Of a DNA stretch of 64,000 nucleotides, positions 16,144 to 24,667 are shown piece by piece; positions within the stretch are counted from its first letter, which is position 1, and each line of letters opens with the position of its first letter. A program made the translations under genes and the position numbers. Location: the NCBI GenBank assembly GCA_040544425.1, contig JBEONO010000001.1:62001-126000 (forward strand), read 5' to 3'. The notes below the pieces were generated by a model. It did not search any database, had not been told where the DNA came from, and saw only the letters and a list, made by a program, of their open reading frames with translations. The stretch is from Solimicrobium sp040544425. Lineage in GTDB: Bacteria; Pseudomonadota; Gammaproteobacteria; Burkholderiales; Burkholderiaceae_D.

Positions 16144-16521
16144 ATGGCAAAGACGATCTTGGTTGTGGACGATTCGGCCTCGTTAAGGAGGGTAGTCAAT
16201 ATCGCGTTGACGGGGGCCGGTTATGAAATCATTGAAGCCGGTGACGGTGAGGACGGCTTGAAGAAGCTCGCCGAACTGGGCGGAAAAAAAGTCCACCTGA
16301 TCATCAGCGACGTGAATATGCCGCGCATGGATGGGATTGAATTTGTATCCCAGTTAAAGCAGCAGAATACCTTCAGGTTTACCCCGGTCATCATGCTGAC
16401 TACCGAGGGCGATGATGAAATCAAGATGGCAGGCAAGGCGGCCGGTGCGAAAGCCTGGATTATCAAACCGTTTAACCCGCAGCAAATGCTCAATGCGGTA
16501 TCGAAACTGATACTCCCCTGA
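16144..16521 (+). CDS. cheY: CheY-like chemotaxis response regulator
   Basis: A 125-residue stand-alone receiver with the CheY pattern: TILVVDDSASLRRVV with the acidic pair at residues 9-10, phosphoacceptor in LIISDVNMPRMDG, threonine in PVIMLTTEGDDE and lysine in AWIIKPFNPQQ. It starts a tight run with the STAS gene (36 bp gap) and CheA, and follows the receptor by 30 bp. It is the most likely phosphoacceptor for the CheA encoded here. The gene name is by family and position; the block also encodes another single-domain receiver, so the division of labour is not known. Confidence 0.92.
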   Translation: MAKTILVVDDSASLRRVVNIALTGAGYEIIEAGDGEDGLKKLAELGGKKVHLIISDVNMPRMDGIEFVSQLKQQNTFRFTPVIMLTTEGDDEIKMAGKAAGAKAWIIKPFNPQQMLNAVSKLILP

Positions 16522-16557
16522 ACGCGTGTCACACTTTTATCAAGGCGGTGCCCGATT

Positions 16558-16845
16558 ATGGAACCTATTATTGTCAATGGCTCATTCACGATCGAAAATG
16601 TCGGCAGTCTCCAGGAGCAGATGCGTGCCGCACTGGCGAACGGCACTGCCAGTCAGTCGATTGAAATCGACCTGGCCCAGGTCAGCGAATTCGATGGTGC
16701 GGGCATGCAATTGCTGCTGGCCTTTCAACATGCCGTCAGCAGTGCCGGTGCGCAGCTGAACCTGATCAATATGACCGAGGTGGTGGCCGCCTCCTTGCAG
16801 CGTTTCGATGTCGCCCAACGATTTGGCAATCAGGAGTTGCTATGA
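16558..16845 (+). CDS. STAS-domain protein of the chemotaxis operon
   Basis: A 95-residue single STAS domain (anti-sigma-factor antagonist fold). It has the ordered core IEIDLAQVSEFDGAGMQLLL, where the usual phosphorylatable position of SpoIIAA-type proteins (DSSG) is here DGAG, so the serine is missing, and a helix LLAFQHAVSSAGAQLNLIN. The last four bases overlap cheA (ATGA at 16842-16845), indicating a shared transcript and coupled translation. STAS proteins occur in several CheA operons, where their role is poorly defined. With no serine to phosphorylate, a scaffold or nucleotide/lipid-sensing role is possible (inference). Confidence 0.85.
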   Translation: MEPIIVNGSFTIENVGSLQEQMRAALANGTASQSIEIDLAQVSEFDGAGMQLLLAFQHAVSSAGAQLNLINMTEVVAASLQRFDVAQRFGNQELL

Positions 16846-19097
16846 GCGACAGCGATGGCATGTACGATGAAGCATTGCTGCTGTTCCTCGATGAGGCGCG
16901 CGACATGCTGCAAATCATTGAAGACTCTCTGCTGCAGCTGGAAAACGATCCGCTGGATCAGGAAGCGATGCACGCCCTGTTCCGGGCCGCGCACACGATC
17001 AAGGGCACCAGCGGCATCTTCAATTTAAACCGCGTGGTGAAATTCACCCATCAGGTTGAAAGTGTTCTGGACCGGGTCAGGAAAGGCGGCATCAGCATCG
17101 ACCTGGAATTGAGCGAGGCGCTGCTGCTCAGTTGCGACATGATCGCCACGCTGCTCGCCGAAGTGGAACAGCGCTGCGAAGATCCAGCGATTCTGGCAGC
17201 AACCGGGCTGGCCGCCGATGAACTGGCCAATCGCCTGGCTGGCTACCTGGGCAATGCCGCGCCAGCTGATGCCTGCTGTCATGCATCGGGCGCGGCCAGT
17301 CTGGCAGAACGGTCGGCCGATACCTGGCATATCTCGATCCGTTTTCATCCGGCCACGTTTCTAAATGGCTTCGATCCGATCACGGTGATTGAATATCTGA
17401 CCAATATTGGTGAACTGGTTTCGATCTGCACCATCTGTGACGCGATGCCGGAATGGGATCAGTTCGACGCCGAGAACTGTTACCTCGGGTTTGAAATCCG
17501 CCTCAAGAGCAGCGCCACACAATCTGTCATTGAAAGCGCCTTTGAATTCGTGGCTGACGATTGTGACCTGCGGCTGATTCCTCCGACCCGGCCTGCGGCG
17601 GATTTCATCAGCCTGATTAATGAGCTGCCCAACGAATTGCGGCTGGGCGAAATTCTGGTTTCCTGCGGTGCCCTGTCGCGTGAAGCACTGGACAGCGCGC
17701 TGGCTCAGCAGAAAAAAGGCGCGGCCGGTTCCTCACCGCAAGGCGGCCAGGCGATCGGTGAAATACTGGTCGCGAGCAAGGTAGTGCATCAGGAGGTGGT
17801 CGATGCAGCACTCGAACGGCAGGCACGCTCGCCCGCTTCAAAACCGGACAGCGGACTGTTTGTGCGAGTACCTGCGGACAAACTCGACGACTTGATTAAT
17901 CTGGTTGGCGAACTGGTGATCTGCGGTGCCAGCGCCAGCCTGCAGGCGGTGCAGGCGAAAAACGATGGCTTGATCGTCACCACCCAGCAACTGGGTCATC
18001 TGGTCGATGAAATCCGCAACGGCGCGCTGGGCCTGCGCATGGTGCGCATCGGGGAAACCTTTGTGCGCTATCGGCGCGTGGTGCATGACGTCTCGACCGA
18101 GCTGGGCAAAACCGTCAATCTGGTCATTGATGGCGCTGATACCGAACTGGACAAATCGGTGGTCGAGAAAATCGGTGATCCGCTGATGCATCTGGTGCGC
18201 AATTCGCTCGACCATGGCATCGAATTACCGGAAGCGAGAATGGCCGCAGGCAAACCGCCGGACGGTACCATCTGCCTGTCGGCACGCCATGATTCCGGCA
18301 ATATCGTGATTCAGGTCAGCGACGATGGCCGTGGTCTGAATGCAGAAAAGCTGCTGGCAAAAGGTAGGGAAAAGGGATTGGTGGGCGCGACTCAGTTGCT
18401 GACTGAATCAGAAATCTTTGATCTGATTTTTGCGCCGGGATTTTCAACTGCGGAACAGGTCACCAATCTGTCCGGTCGTGGCGTCGGCATGGACGTAGTG
18501 CGTAAAAACATCGAAGCCTTGCGTGGCTCGGTAAAAATTTCCAGTGCCTTGGGGCAGGGCACCGCGATTGAAATCCGCCTGCCGCTGACACTGGCCATTA
18601 TTGATGGTTTCCTGGTCAAGATTGGCGACGGCGCTTTTGTGATTCCGCTGCATGCGGTGCTGGAATGCATTGATGCCGATCCGTCCTGCATGAATCTCAA
18701 TGAAAAATTTGCCGGGTATATCAAATTACGCGGTGAAGTATTGCCGCTGCTGGATTTGCGCTCGGTGTTTGCCTGTGACGGCAACAAGCCAGTCAGGCAG
18801 CGCATAGTCGTGGTGCGCAGCGGCGCAGGCGCCAAGGCGGGTTTGATTGTTGACCGGCTGGATGGTGAATATCAGACCGTGATCAAGCCGCTCGGAAAAT
18901 TATTCAAACATCTGTACGGGATCAGCGGCTCAACCGTATTGGGCTCGGGTGAAGTGGCATTAATTCTGGACGTGGGGTCGCTGGTGAAACTGGCGACCCA
19001 GCAAAGAACCAATCAGGAAAGCGACAGACAGAAATTGCTGTTACGGGATTTGCAGACAATGGGTATTGGGCAAGATGATGTTAACCGGAGGTTATGA
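16842..19097 (+). CDS. cheA: CheA chemotaxis histidine kinase with inserted MshEN-like repeats
   Basis: A 751-residue CheA. Domain order: P1 with phosphoacceptor H51 in AAHTIKGTSG; a P2-like region at about 162-248; an insertion at 267-327; P3 dimerisation from about 338; P4 ATPase (LMHLVRNSLDHGIELPEAR, DDGRGLN, GRGVGMDVV); and a CheW-like P5. The insertion has two copies of a motif spaced exactly as in MshEN c-di-GMP-binding domains: R267-L-G, L272-V, G276, L278, L283, L287, Q290, then I305-G, L309-V, V314-V, V320, L324, Q327. The second copy lacks the Arg and Gly. It overlaps the STAS gene and the next receptor gene by 4 bp each. Confidence 0.95.
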   Translation: MSDSDGMYDEALLLFLDEARDMLQIIEDSLLQLENDPLDQEAMHALFRAAHTIKGTSGIFNLNRVVKFTHQVESVLDRVRKGGISIDLELSEALLLSCDMIATLLAEVEQRCEDPAILAATGLAADELANRLAGYLGNAAPADACCHASGAASLAERSADTWHISIRFHPATFLNGFDPITVIEYLTNIGELVSICTICDAMPEWDQFDAENCYLGFEIRLKSSATQSVIESAFEFVADDCDLRLIPPTRPAADFISLINELPNELRLGEILVSCGALSREALDSALAQQKKGAAGSSPQGGQAIGEILVASKVVHQEVVDAALERQARSPASKPDSGLFVRVPADKLDDLINLVGELVICGASASLQAVQAKNDGLIVTTQQLGHLVDEIRNGALGLRMVRIGETFVRYRRVVHDVSTELGKTVNLVIDGADTELDKSVVEKIGDPLMHLVRNSLDHGIELPEARMAAGKPPDGTICLSARHDSGNIVIQVSDDGRGLNAEKLLAKGREKGLVGATQLLTESEIFDLIFAPGFSTAEQVTNLSGRGVGMDVVRKNIEALRGSVKISSALGQGTAIEIRLPLTLAIIDGFLVKIGDGAFVIPLHAVLECIDADPSCMNLNEKFAGYIKLRGEVLPLLDLRSVFACDGNKPVRQRIVVVRSGAGAKAGLIVDRLDGEYQTVIKPLGKLFKHLYGISGSTVLGSGEVALILDVGSLVKLATQQRTNQESDRQKLLLRDLQTMGIGQDDVNRRL

Positions 19098-21559
19098 TGT
19101 TTAAACGATTTGGCGTAACAGAAAAAACGATGCTGGCGATGGCTGTAATGATCGTCATGGGCTTGGCAATTTCCGGCGCGGGGATGAGCTCTGTCAGTCT
19201 GCCGCAGATCGTGTTTGTGGTGGTCGGCATCGGGCTGATCGTCTGGTTGAATGCGGCGCAGCGCTCGGAACTGACTGATCTGGTGCCGGTTGTCGAAGCA
19301 CTGGCCGGGGGAAATTTTTCGGCCCGCTGCGCCACTGAAGGCGATGACAGTCGCGGCAGCGTCGCGCGTGCCTTGAATGAACTGGGCACCACCCTGCAAC
19401 AGCTGCGCGCGGCACAGCTGGGGATGATCCAGCGCCATACCGAAGGCTGGATCGACGACAAAATTGATATCGCCAAGCTGCGCGGCACGTTTGGTGAAAT
19501 CGGTGAATCGATCAATCAGCTGGTGAAATCACACATCGATGTCAAGATGCAGATTGTCGACATCGTCACCAGTTATGCGAAAGCCGATTTTTCGCGTGAT
19601 ATGGAGCGCCTGCCCGGCAAGAAAGCCACGATTACCGCCGCCATCGACGTAGTCCGTGATCAGCTCAAAGAAACGGTCCGGGCCAATATCGAAAACTCGC
19701 GTATCAAAATGGCGCTGGATGCTACCTCGACCGCTGCCATGATCGCCGATGCGCATGGTGACATCGTGTATATGAACCAGTCGGTCTCGAACCTGCTGTC
19801 CGAGGCGGAATCAGACATCCGTAAAGATCTGCATGATTTTCGCTCGGGCGACGTGGTCGGTGGCAGTTTTGACCGCTTCCATAAAAATCCCTCGCATCAA
19901 CGCAATATGCTGGGCAAATTGAATGCACCTCACAAGGTTGATATCAGTGTCGGTGGGCGCACGTTCGGACTGATCGCCACGCCCATGTTCAATGAGAAAC
20001 GGGAACGGCTGGGTACAGTGGTGGAATGGAAAGACCGGGCCGAGGAAATTGCAGCGGAACGCAACGCGCGCAGCAATGAGCGGGTGCGCCAGGCGCTGGA
20101 TAAATGCTCGACCAGCGTGATGATTGCGGATGCCGACGGCGACATCATTTATATGAATGAATCGGTTACCGCGATGCTCAAAAATGCGGAAAACGATCTG
20201 CGCAAGGATTTGCCGCAATTCCGGGTTGAAACCATTGTTGGCGGCAGTTTTGACCGCTTCCATAAAAACCCCGGTCACCAGCGCAATATGCTGGGCGGCT
20301 TGCGCAGTCAGCATAAAACTGAAATCAAGGTTGGTGGCCGCACCATGGGCCTGATCGCCAATCCTATCCTGACACCCAACGGCGAGCGGATCGGCACGGT
20401 GGTGGAGTGGAATGACCGGACTGCTGAAGTGCTGGTGGAAAGTGAAATTGCCAGCATTGTCGATGGCGCAGTCCGAGGCAATTTCACACGCCGGATCGAT
20501 CCGAAAGGCAAGGACGGATTTTTCGGCCAGCTGGCAAACGGAATGAATCGCTTGATGGATACCAGTGAAGTCGGACTGAGCGAAGTGCTCAGAATGTTGA
20601 AGGCCCTGGCCAAGGGTGATCTGACCGAACGAATCACGGCGGACTATGAAGGCACGTTTGGCGAGCTCAAGGAATATTCAAACACGACCTGTGAACAGCT
20701 GGCCGGCATTATCGGCGAAGTTCGCAGTGCAGCCGATTCGCTCTCGTCCGCATCGGAACAGGTCAGCTCCACCGCGCAGAGTCTGTCGCAGTCGGCCTCG
20801 GAGCAGGCCGCCGGTGTGGAGCGCACCAGTTCGTCGGTTGAACAACTGTCCGGATCGGTGTCGCAGAACAGCGAAAATGCCAAGGTGACGGACAGCATGG
20901 CCACCAAGTCAGCTGCCGAAGCCGTGGAGGGTGGTGAGTCGGTCAATCGCACCGCTGCCGCGATGAAGCAGATTGCCGAGAAGGTCGGCATCATCGATGA
21001 CATTGCCGATCAAACCAATTTGCTGGCCCTGAATGCAGCGATTGAAGCGGCCCGCGCCGGTGCATCCGGCAAAGGCTTTGCGGTGGTCGCCGCGGAAGTG
21101 CGCAAACTGGCTGAGCGCAGCCAGGTGGCGTCCAAGGAAATCGGCGAGCTGGCCACCAACAGTGTGCAGATGTCGGAAACGGCCGGACGATTGCTGACCG
21201 CCATGATTCCATCGATTCGCAAAACCTCGGATCTGGTGCAGGAAATCACCGCCGCATCGGATGAACAAACCAGTGGCCTGGGCCATATCAGCACGGCCAT
21301 GAGTCAGTTAAATCAGGCTACCCAGCAAAATGCGGCGGCCTCGGAAGAACTGGCTGCCACTGCGGAAGAAATGTCCGGTCAGGCGGGGGCCTTGCAGCAA
21401 TTGATGGAATTTTTCAAAGTCGAGGAACAGGGCAAATCCAAGGCCAGCATGGAACCACTGCGCAAGATCGGTGGCGCTGCCAGTCTCGGCACCGGAGGCG
21501 CGGCACAGCGCAAACCTGCCGTGGCACTGGTTGACGAATCGCAGTTCAAGCGCTTTTGA
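19094..21559 (+). CDS. Methyl-accepting chemotaxis protein with duplicated PAS modules
   Basis: An 821-residue receptor. Two hydrophobic helices at about 13-33 and 36-54 leave almost no periplasmic loop, so sensing is probably cytoplasmic. A HAMP-like stretch is followed by two very similar PAS modules at about 203-317 and 331-443, each containing GGSFDRFHKNP, HQRNMLG and a VGGRT segment, then a second HAMP-like region (about 447-540) and the signalling domain with tip IADQTNLLALNAAIEAARAG at 637-656. The FDRFHKNP-type PAS resembles haem or flavin PAS domains of Aer-like receptors, so redox or oxygen sensing is a fair guess. An SD (GGAGG, 19087-19091) precedes ATG 19094, which overlaps the cheA stop. 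Confidence 0.93.
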   Translation: MMFKRFGVTEKTMLAMAVMIVMGLAISGAGMSSVSLPQIVFVVVGIGLIVWLNAAQRSELTDLVPVVEALAGGNFSARCATEGDDSRGSVARALNELGTTLQQLRAAQLGMIQRHTEGWIDDKIDIAKLRGTFGEIGESINQLVKSHIDVKMQIVDIVTSYAKADFSRDMERLPGKKATITAAIDVVRDQLKETVRANIENSRIKMALDATSTAAMIADAHGDIVYMNQSVSNLLSEAESDIRKDLHDFRSGDVVGGSFDRFHKNPSHQRNMLGKLNAPHKVDISVGGRTFGLIATPMFNEKRERLGTVVEWKDRAEEIAAERNARSNERVRQALDKCSTSVMIADADGDIIYMNESVTAMLKNAENDLRKDLPQFRVETIVGGSFDRFHKNPGHQRNMLGGLRSQHKTEIKVGGRTMGLIANPILTPNGERIGTVVEWNDRTAEVLVESEIASIVDGAVRGNFTRRIDPKGKDGFFGQLANGMNRLMDTSEVGLSEVLRMLKALAKGDLTERITADYEGTFGELKEYSNTTCEQLAGIIGEVRSAADSLSSASEQVSSTAQSLSQSASEQAAGVERTSSSVEQLSGSVSQNSENAKVTDSMATKSAAEAVEGGESVNRTAAAMKQIAEKVGIIDDIADQTNLLALNAAIEAARAGASGKGFAVVAAEVRKLAERSQVASKEIGELATNSVQMSETAGRLLTAMIPSIRKTSDLVQEITAASDEQTSGLGHISTAMSQLNQATQQNAAASEELAATAEEMSGQAGALQQLMEFFKVEEQGKSKASMEPLRKIGGAASLGTGGAAQRKPAVALVDESQFKRF

Positions 21560-21608
21560 TGCAGACCGGGTTTGTTATTCTTGATTGACCAGAGTAGTGG
21601 GGAATTAT

Positions 21609-22142
21609 ATGCAAAAGCAAAATTACGGCACGAATGCTGCCGCAAACCTGGCGGCAGGTGACGATGAAGCGAGCGCCGAAATCAAGCAGTACCTGACCTT
21701 TTCATTGGGTAAGGAAGTGTTTGCCTTGGGGATCGCGACCATCAAGGAAATACTTCGGAATGTGCAGATTGCCACCGTGCCGCTGATGCCCGCGCACATG
21801 CGTGGCGTGATCAATCTGCGCGGTGCGGTGGTGCCGGTGATTGATCTGGCGGTGCTGTTTGACCGCGAGCCGCTGCTTGGTACCAAACGCACTTCGGTGA
21901 TCGTGCTGGAGATCACCGATGACGACGAGGTGCTGGACATTGGCATCATGGTTGATGCGGTATCGGCCGTGATAGAAATCGGCGATGAACGGATTGAACC
22001 GGCCCCCAGTTTCGGCACCCCGGTGCGCGCTGAATTCATCGACGGCCTGGGCAAGCTGGACGAAGGCTTTGTCATCATCCTGAACGCAGAGCGCACGTTT
22101 TCCCTGCGGCAGATGGCGCCTGAGCCGACTGACAGCAACTAG
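21609..22142 (+). CDS. cheW: CheW coupling protein
   Basis: About 177 residues with a full CheW fold: QYLTFSLGKEVFALGIATIK, IATVPLMPAHMRGVINLRGA, VVPVIDLAVLF, and a C-terminal GFVIILNAERTFS. It couples receptors to CheA. The start at ATG 21609 follows GGGG about 7 bases upstream; a TTG at 21585 would add eight unrelated residues. It lies 49 bp after the PAS receptor gene. The 30-residue N-terminal extension before the fold is glutamine/alanine-rich and featureless. Confidence 0.94.
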   Translation: MQKQNYGTNAAANLAAGDDEASAEIKQYLTFSLGKEVFALGIATIKEILRNVQIATVPLMPAHMRGVINLRGAVVPVIDLAVLFDREPLLGTKRTSVIVLEITDDDEVLDIGIMVDAVSAVIEIGDERIEPAPSFGTPVRAEFIDGLGKLDEGFVIILNAERTFSLRQMAPEPTDSN

Positions 22143-22148
22143 ACCCGC

Positions 22149-22174
22149 GTCATTCCCGCCTGCGCGGGAATGAC
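22149..22174. repeat. Perfect hairpin element of the CATTCCCGC type
   Basis: Eleven-base arms GTCATTCCCGC (22149-22159) and GCGGGAATGAC (22164-22174) flank a CTGC loop just after the cheW stop. GTCATTCCCGC-type palindromes are dispersed repeats in many proteobacterial genomes and resemble the Neisseria dRS3 core. It could also work as an mRNA-stabilising hairpin or a weak terminator; a short T run follows at 22185-22189, eleven bases away. I see only one copy in this window. Confidence 0.6.
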
Positions 22175-22250
22175 CGGAGTTAAGTTTTTGCGCACCGGTG
22201 CCCGGACGCCAGCATGATGACTCAGAAAAAATTTAAATTACTTCTAAACT

Positions 22251-23072
22251 ATGGAACTTAACGGCATCAGTGATCTGGAATTTGCAACGATTCGCGATTT
22301 TCTGTTTGAGAAAGTCGGCATCTCTCTGACCGCCTCAAAAAAGGCGCTGGTGTGCAGTCGTCTGTTCAAAAGGGTCCAGGCACTTAATTTCGATTCTTAC
22401 GGTGCTTATTTCAGCCTGCTCAAATCGGGCAAAAATCAGCATGAATTGCAGACTGCGATCAATCTGCTCACCACCAACGAAACATATTTTTTTCGTGAAT
22501 CAAAGCATTTCGGGATGCTGTCGGCGATTGCAGAAAAAGCGGATCGGGGCAAAACGTTCCGGGTCTGGAGCGCAGCCTGTTCGACCGGTGAAGAGGTGTA
22601 TTCAATCGCCATGACGCTGGCCGAGCTGTCCCGAATTGCGCGCGCGCCAAAATGGGAAGTGCGCGGCTCCGATATCAGCACCCGCGTTTTGGAGGTGGCC
22701 CGCGGCGGGCACTATTCATTTGACCGCACCGAAGATATTCCCGCCGAATTTTTAAAACGCTACTGCCTGTGCGGCACGGACCAGTATGAAGGAACTCTGC
22801 TGGTCGAGCGCAGCCTGCGCGACAAAACCGAGTTTGCCCAGATCAACCTGATTGAGCCGCTGCCACAACTGGTGCCGTTTGACGTGATCTTCCTGCGCAA
22901 TGTGCTGATCTACTTTGACACGCCGGTCAAGCACAAGGTGGTCAGTCAGCTGCTGGCGAATTTGACTCCGGATGGGGTTTTAATCGTCGGCATGGCCGAA
23001 AGCCTGAATGGCATTGTCGATGGTCTGATATCGGTCGGGCCGGGTGCCTACCGGCAGGAGCGACGCAAATGA
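22251..23072 (+). CDS. cheR: CheR chemoreceptor glutamate methyltransferase
   Basis: A 273-residue SAM-dependent O-methyltransferase that methylates receptor glutamates. The N-terminal helical domain (LEFATIRDFLFEKVGISLTA) is followed by the catalytic domain: NETYFFRE, the SAM loop VWSAACSTGEEVYSIAM, GSDISTRVLEVARGG, and DVIFLRNVLIYFD. It ends with AESLNGI. The stop overlaps the cheD start by 4 bp. The preceding 108-bp gap holds the 22149 hairpin, so cheR-cheD-cheB may be a separate transcript or a processed part of the larger operon. Confidence 0.95.
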   Translation: MELNGISDLEFATIRDFLFEKVGISLTASKKALVCSRLFKRVQALNFDSYGAYFSLLKSGKNQHELQTAINLLTTNETYFFRESKHFGMLSAIAEKADRGKTFRVWSAACSTGEEVYSIAMTLAELSRIARAPKWEVRGSDISTRVLEVARGGHYSFDRTEDIPAEFLKRYCLCGTDQYEGTLLVERSLRDKTEFAQINLIEPLPQLVPFDVIFLRNVLIYFDTPVKHKVVSQLLANLTPDGVLIVGMAESLNGIVDGLISVGPGAYRQERRK

Positions 23073-23575
23073 TCGCTACCTGCTTTACCAGTCTGGCTGA
23101 GCGCGAGATATTTTTAAATCCCGGTGAAACCGGTTGCGGGTTCCGCCATGAAGTGTTTGGCACCCTGCTGGGCTCCTGTGTGGCGATCTGTCTCTGGCAC
23201 CCGAAACGCCAGTTCGGCAGCATCAGCCATTTCATCCTGCCGGGCGCGCCGTCGGTTCCGGATGTGGAGGGCAAATATGGCAACACGGCGTTCGCCCATC
23301 AACAGCGCGATTTGATCAGACACGGGGTCGAGATCCGCGAATGCGTCGCCAAGATTTTTGGTGGCGGTCAGATGTTTGTCTGTGCATCGATGCCCGATAT
23401 CGGGCAAAGGAATATCGCCATGGCGCGCGAGCTGATCGCCGCTGCCGGGATGTCGGTCGTGGCAGAAAATGTCGGTGGCACCGGCTACCGGCGTTTGTAT
23501 TTTGATGTGGAAAGCGGTGAGGTCTGGGTCAAATTTGACTGGCTGGGCAATGAGCAGGAGGACAAGGTGTTATGA
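23069..23575 (+). CDS. cheD: CheD receptor glutamine deamidase
   Basis: A 168-residue CheD. The catalytic signature is visible: the nucleophile cysteine in LLGSCVAICLWHP (about residue 34), the histidine in GSISHFILPG, and the downstream FGGGQMF block. It deamidates glutamines in chemoreceptors so that CheR and CheB can act on them. It starts on the last codon of cheR (ATGA overlap) and ends overlapping cheB in the same way, so the three modifying enzymes are translationally coupled. Confidence 0.94.
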   Translation: MIATCFTSLAEREIFLNPGETGCGFRHEVFGTLLGSCVAICLWHPKRQFGSISHFILPGAPSVPDVEGKYGNTAFAHQQRDLIRHGVEIRECVAKIFGGGQMFVCASMPDIGQRNIAMARELIAAAGMSVVAENVGGTGYRRLYFDVESGEVWVKFDWLGNEQEDKVL

Positions 23576-24645
23576 GCGGACGAATCAAGGTGATGATCGT
23601 GGATGACTCTGCCGTGGTCCGGCAGGTACTGTCTGCGGTATTGTCGGGCGACCCGCAAATCAATCTGATCGGCACCGCGGCAGACCCGATACTGGCCCAG
23701 GAAAAAATGGCACTGGACTGGCCGGACGTCATCGTGCTGGATGTGGAAATGCCGCGCATGGATGGCATCACGTTTCTGAAAAAAATCATGGCGGAACGTC
23801 CCACCCGCGTTCTGATCTGTTCCACGCTGACCGAAGCCGGTGCAGCCACCACCATGCAGGCCCTGGCAGCCGGGGCGGTGGGTTTTGTGACCAAACCCAA
23901 ACTGGGTCTAAAATCATTTCTGTCTGAATCGGCTACCGAACTGATACGCGAAGTGAAACTGGCCGCAGCTGCCACGCCGCGCAATTTCGGAGCAGGCGCA
24001 GCCCCGCTGGCGGCAAAGGACAAGGGGCCGCAGAAAAGTGCAGCGGCACCGGTCACCGCGCTGGCAGATTCCTCCAATAAAATCATTGCCATCGGTACCT
24101 CAACGGGCGGCACCCAGGCGCTTGAAAATGTCTTGACCGCCTTGCCGCGCGTCTGTGCCGGGATCGTGATTGTTCAGCATATGCCGGAAAAATTTACCGC
24201 GATGTTTGCCGAGCGTTTAAACAGTCTGTGCGCGATCGAAGTGCGGGAGGCGCGCAATGGTGACCGGGTCAATATCGGCCGCGCGCTGATCGCCCCGGGC
24301 GGCATGCATATGCGCCTGATACGCAGCGGGGCGTTCTTCAATGTTGAAATCTGCGACGGGCCGCCGGTCAATCGCCATAAACCCTCAGTCGATGTGCTGT
24401 TCAAATCGGTGGCCGGGATCTCCAGAAATAATGCCCTGGGCATCATCATGACCGGAATGGGGGACGACGGTGCCCGGGGTTTGCGCGACATGCGCGACGC
24501 CGGGGCGCGCACGGTGGCGCAGGACGAGGCCAGTTGTGTGGTGTTCGGCATGCCCAAGGAAGCGATTAAACTGGGCGCGGTGGAAGAGGTGCTGCCCTTG
24601 GCTCAGATTGCTCCGGCAATGATCCGGTTTACTCAGGCGAACTGA
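23572..24645 (+). CDS. cheB: CheB receptor methylesterase/response regulator
   Basis: A 357-residue two-domain protein. The N-terminal receiver has KVMIVDDSAVVRQVLSAVL, the phosphoacceptor in IVLDVEMPRMDG, and TKPK. After a variable Ala/Pro-rich linker (about 135-165) comes the methylesterase: catalytic serine in AIGTSTGGTQALE, histidine in IVQHMPEKFT, and aspartate in IIMTGMGDDGARGL. It removes methyl groups from the receptors encoded upstream. It is the last gene of the chemotaxis block; the next gene is convergent with a 22-bp gap in which I see no classic terminator. Confidence 0.95.
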   Translation: MSGRIKVMIVDDSAVVRQVLSAVLSGDPQINLIGTAADPILAQEKMALDWPDVIVLDVEMPRMDGITFLKKIMAERPTRVLICSTLTEAGAATTMQALAAGAVGFVTKPKLGLKSFLSESATELIREVKLAAAATPRNFGAGAAPLAAKDKGPQKSAAAPVTALADSSNKIIAIGTSTGGTQALENVLTALPRVCAGIVIVQHMPEKFTAMFAERLNSLCAIEVREARNGDRVNIGRALIAPGGMHMRLIRSGAFFNVEICDGPPVNRHKPSVDVLFKSVAGISRNNALGIIMTGMGDDGARGLRDMRDAGARTVAQDEASCVVFGMPKEAIKLGAVEEVLPLAQIAPAMIRFTQAN

Positions 24646-24667
24646 ATTTCTGACTGTGGCTGCACAA

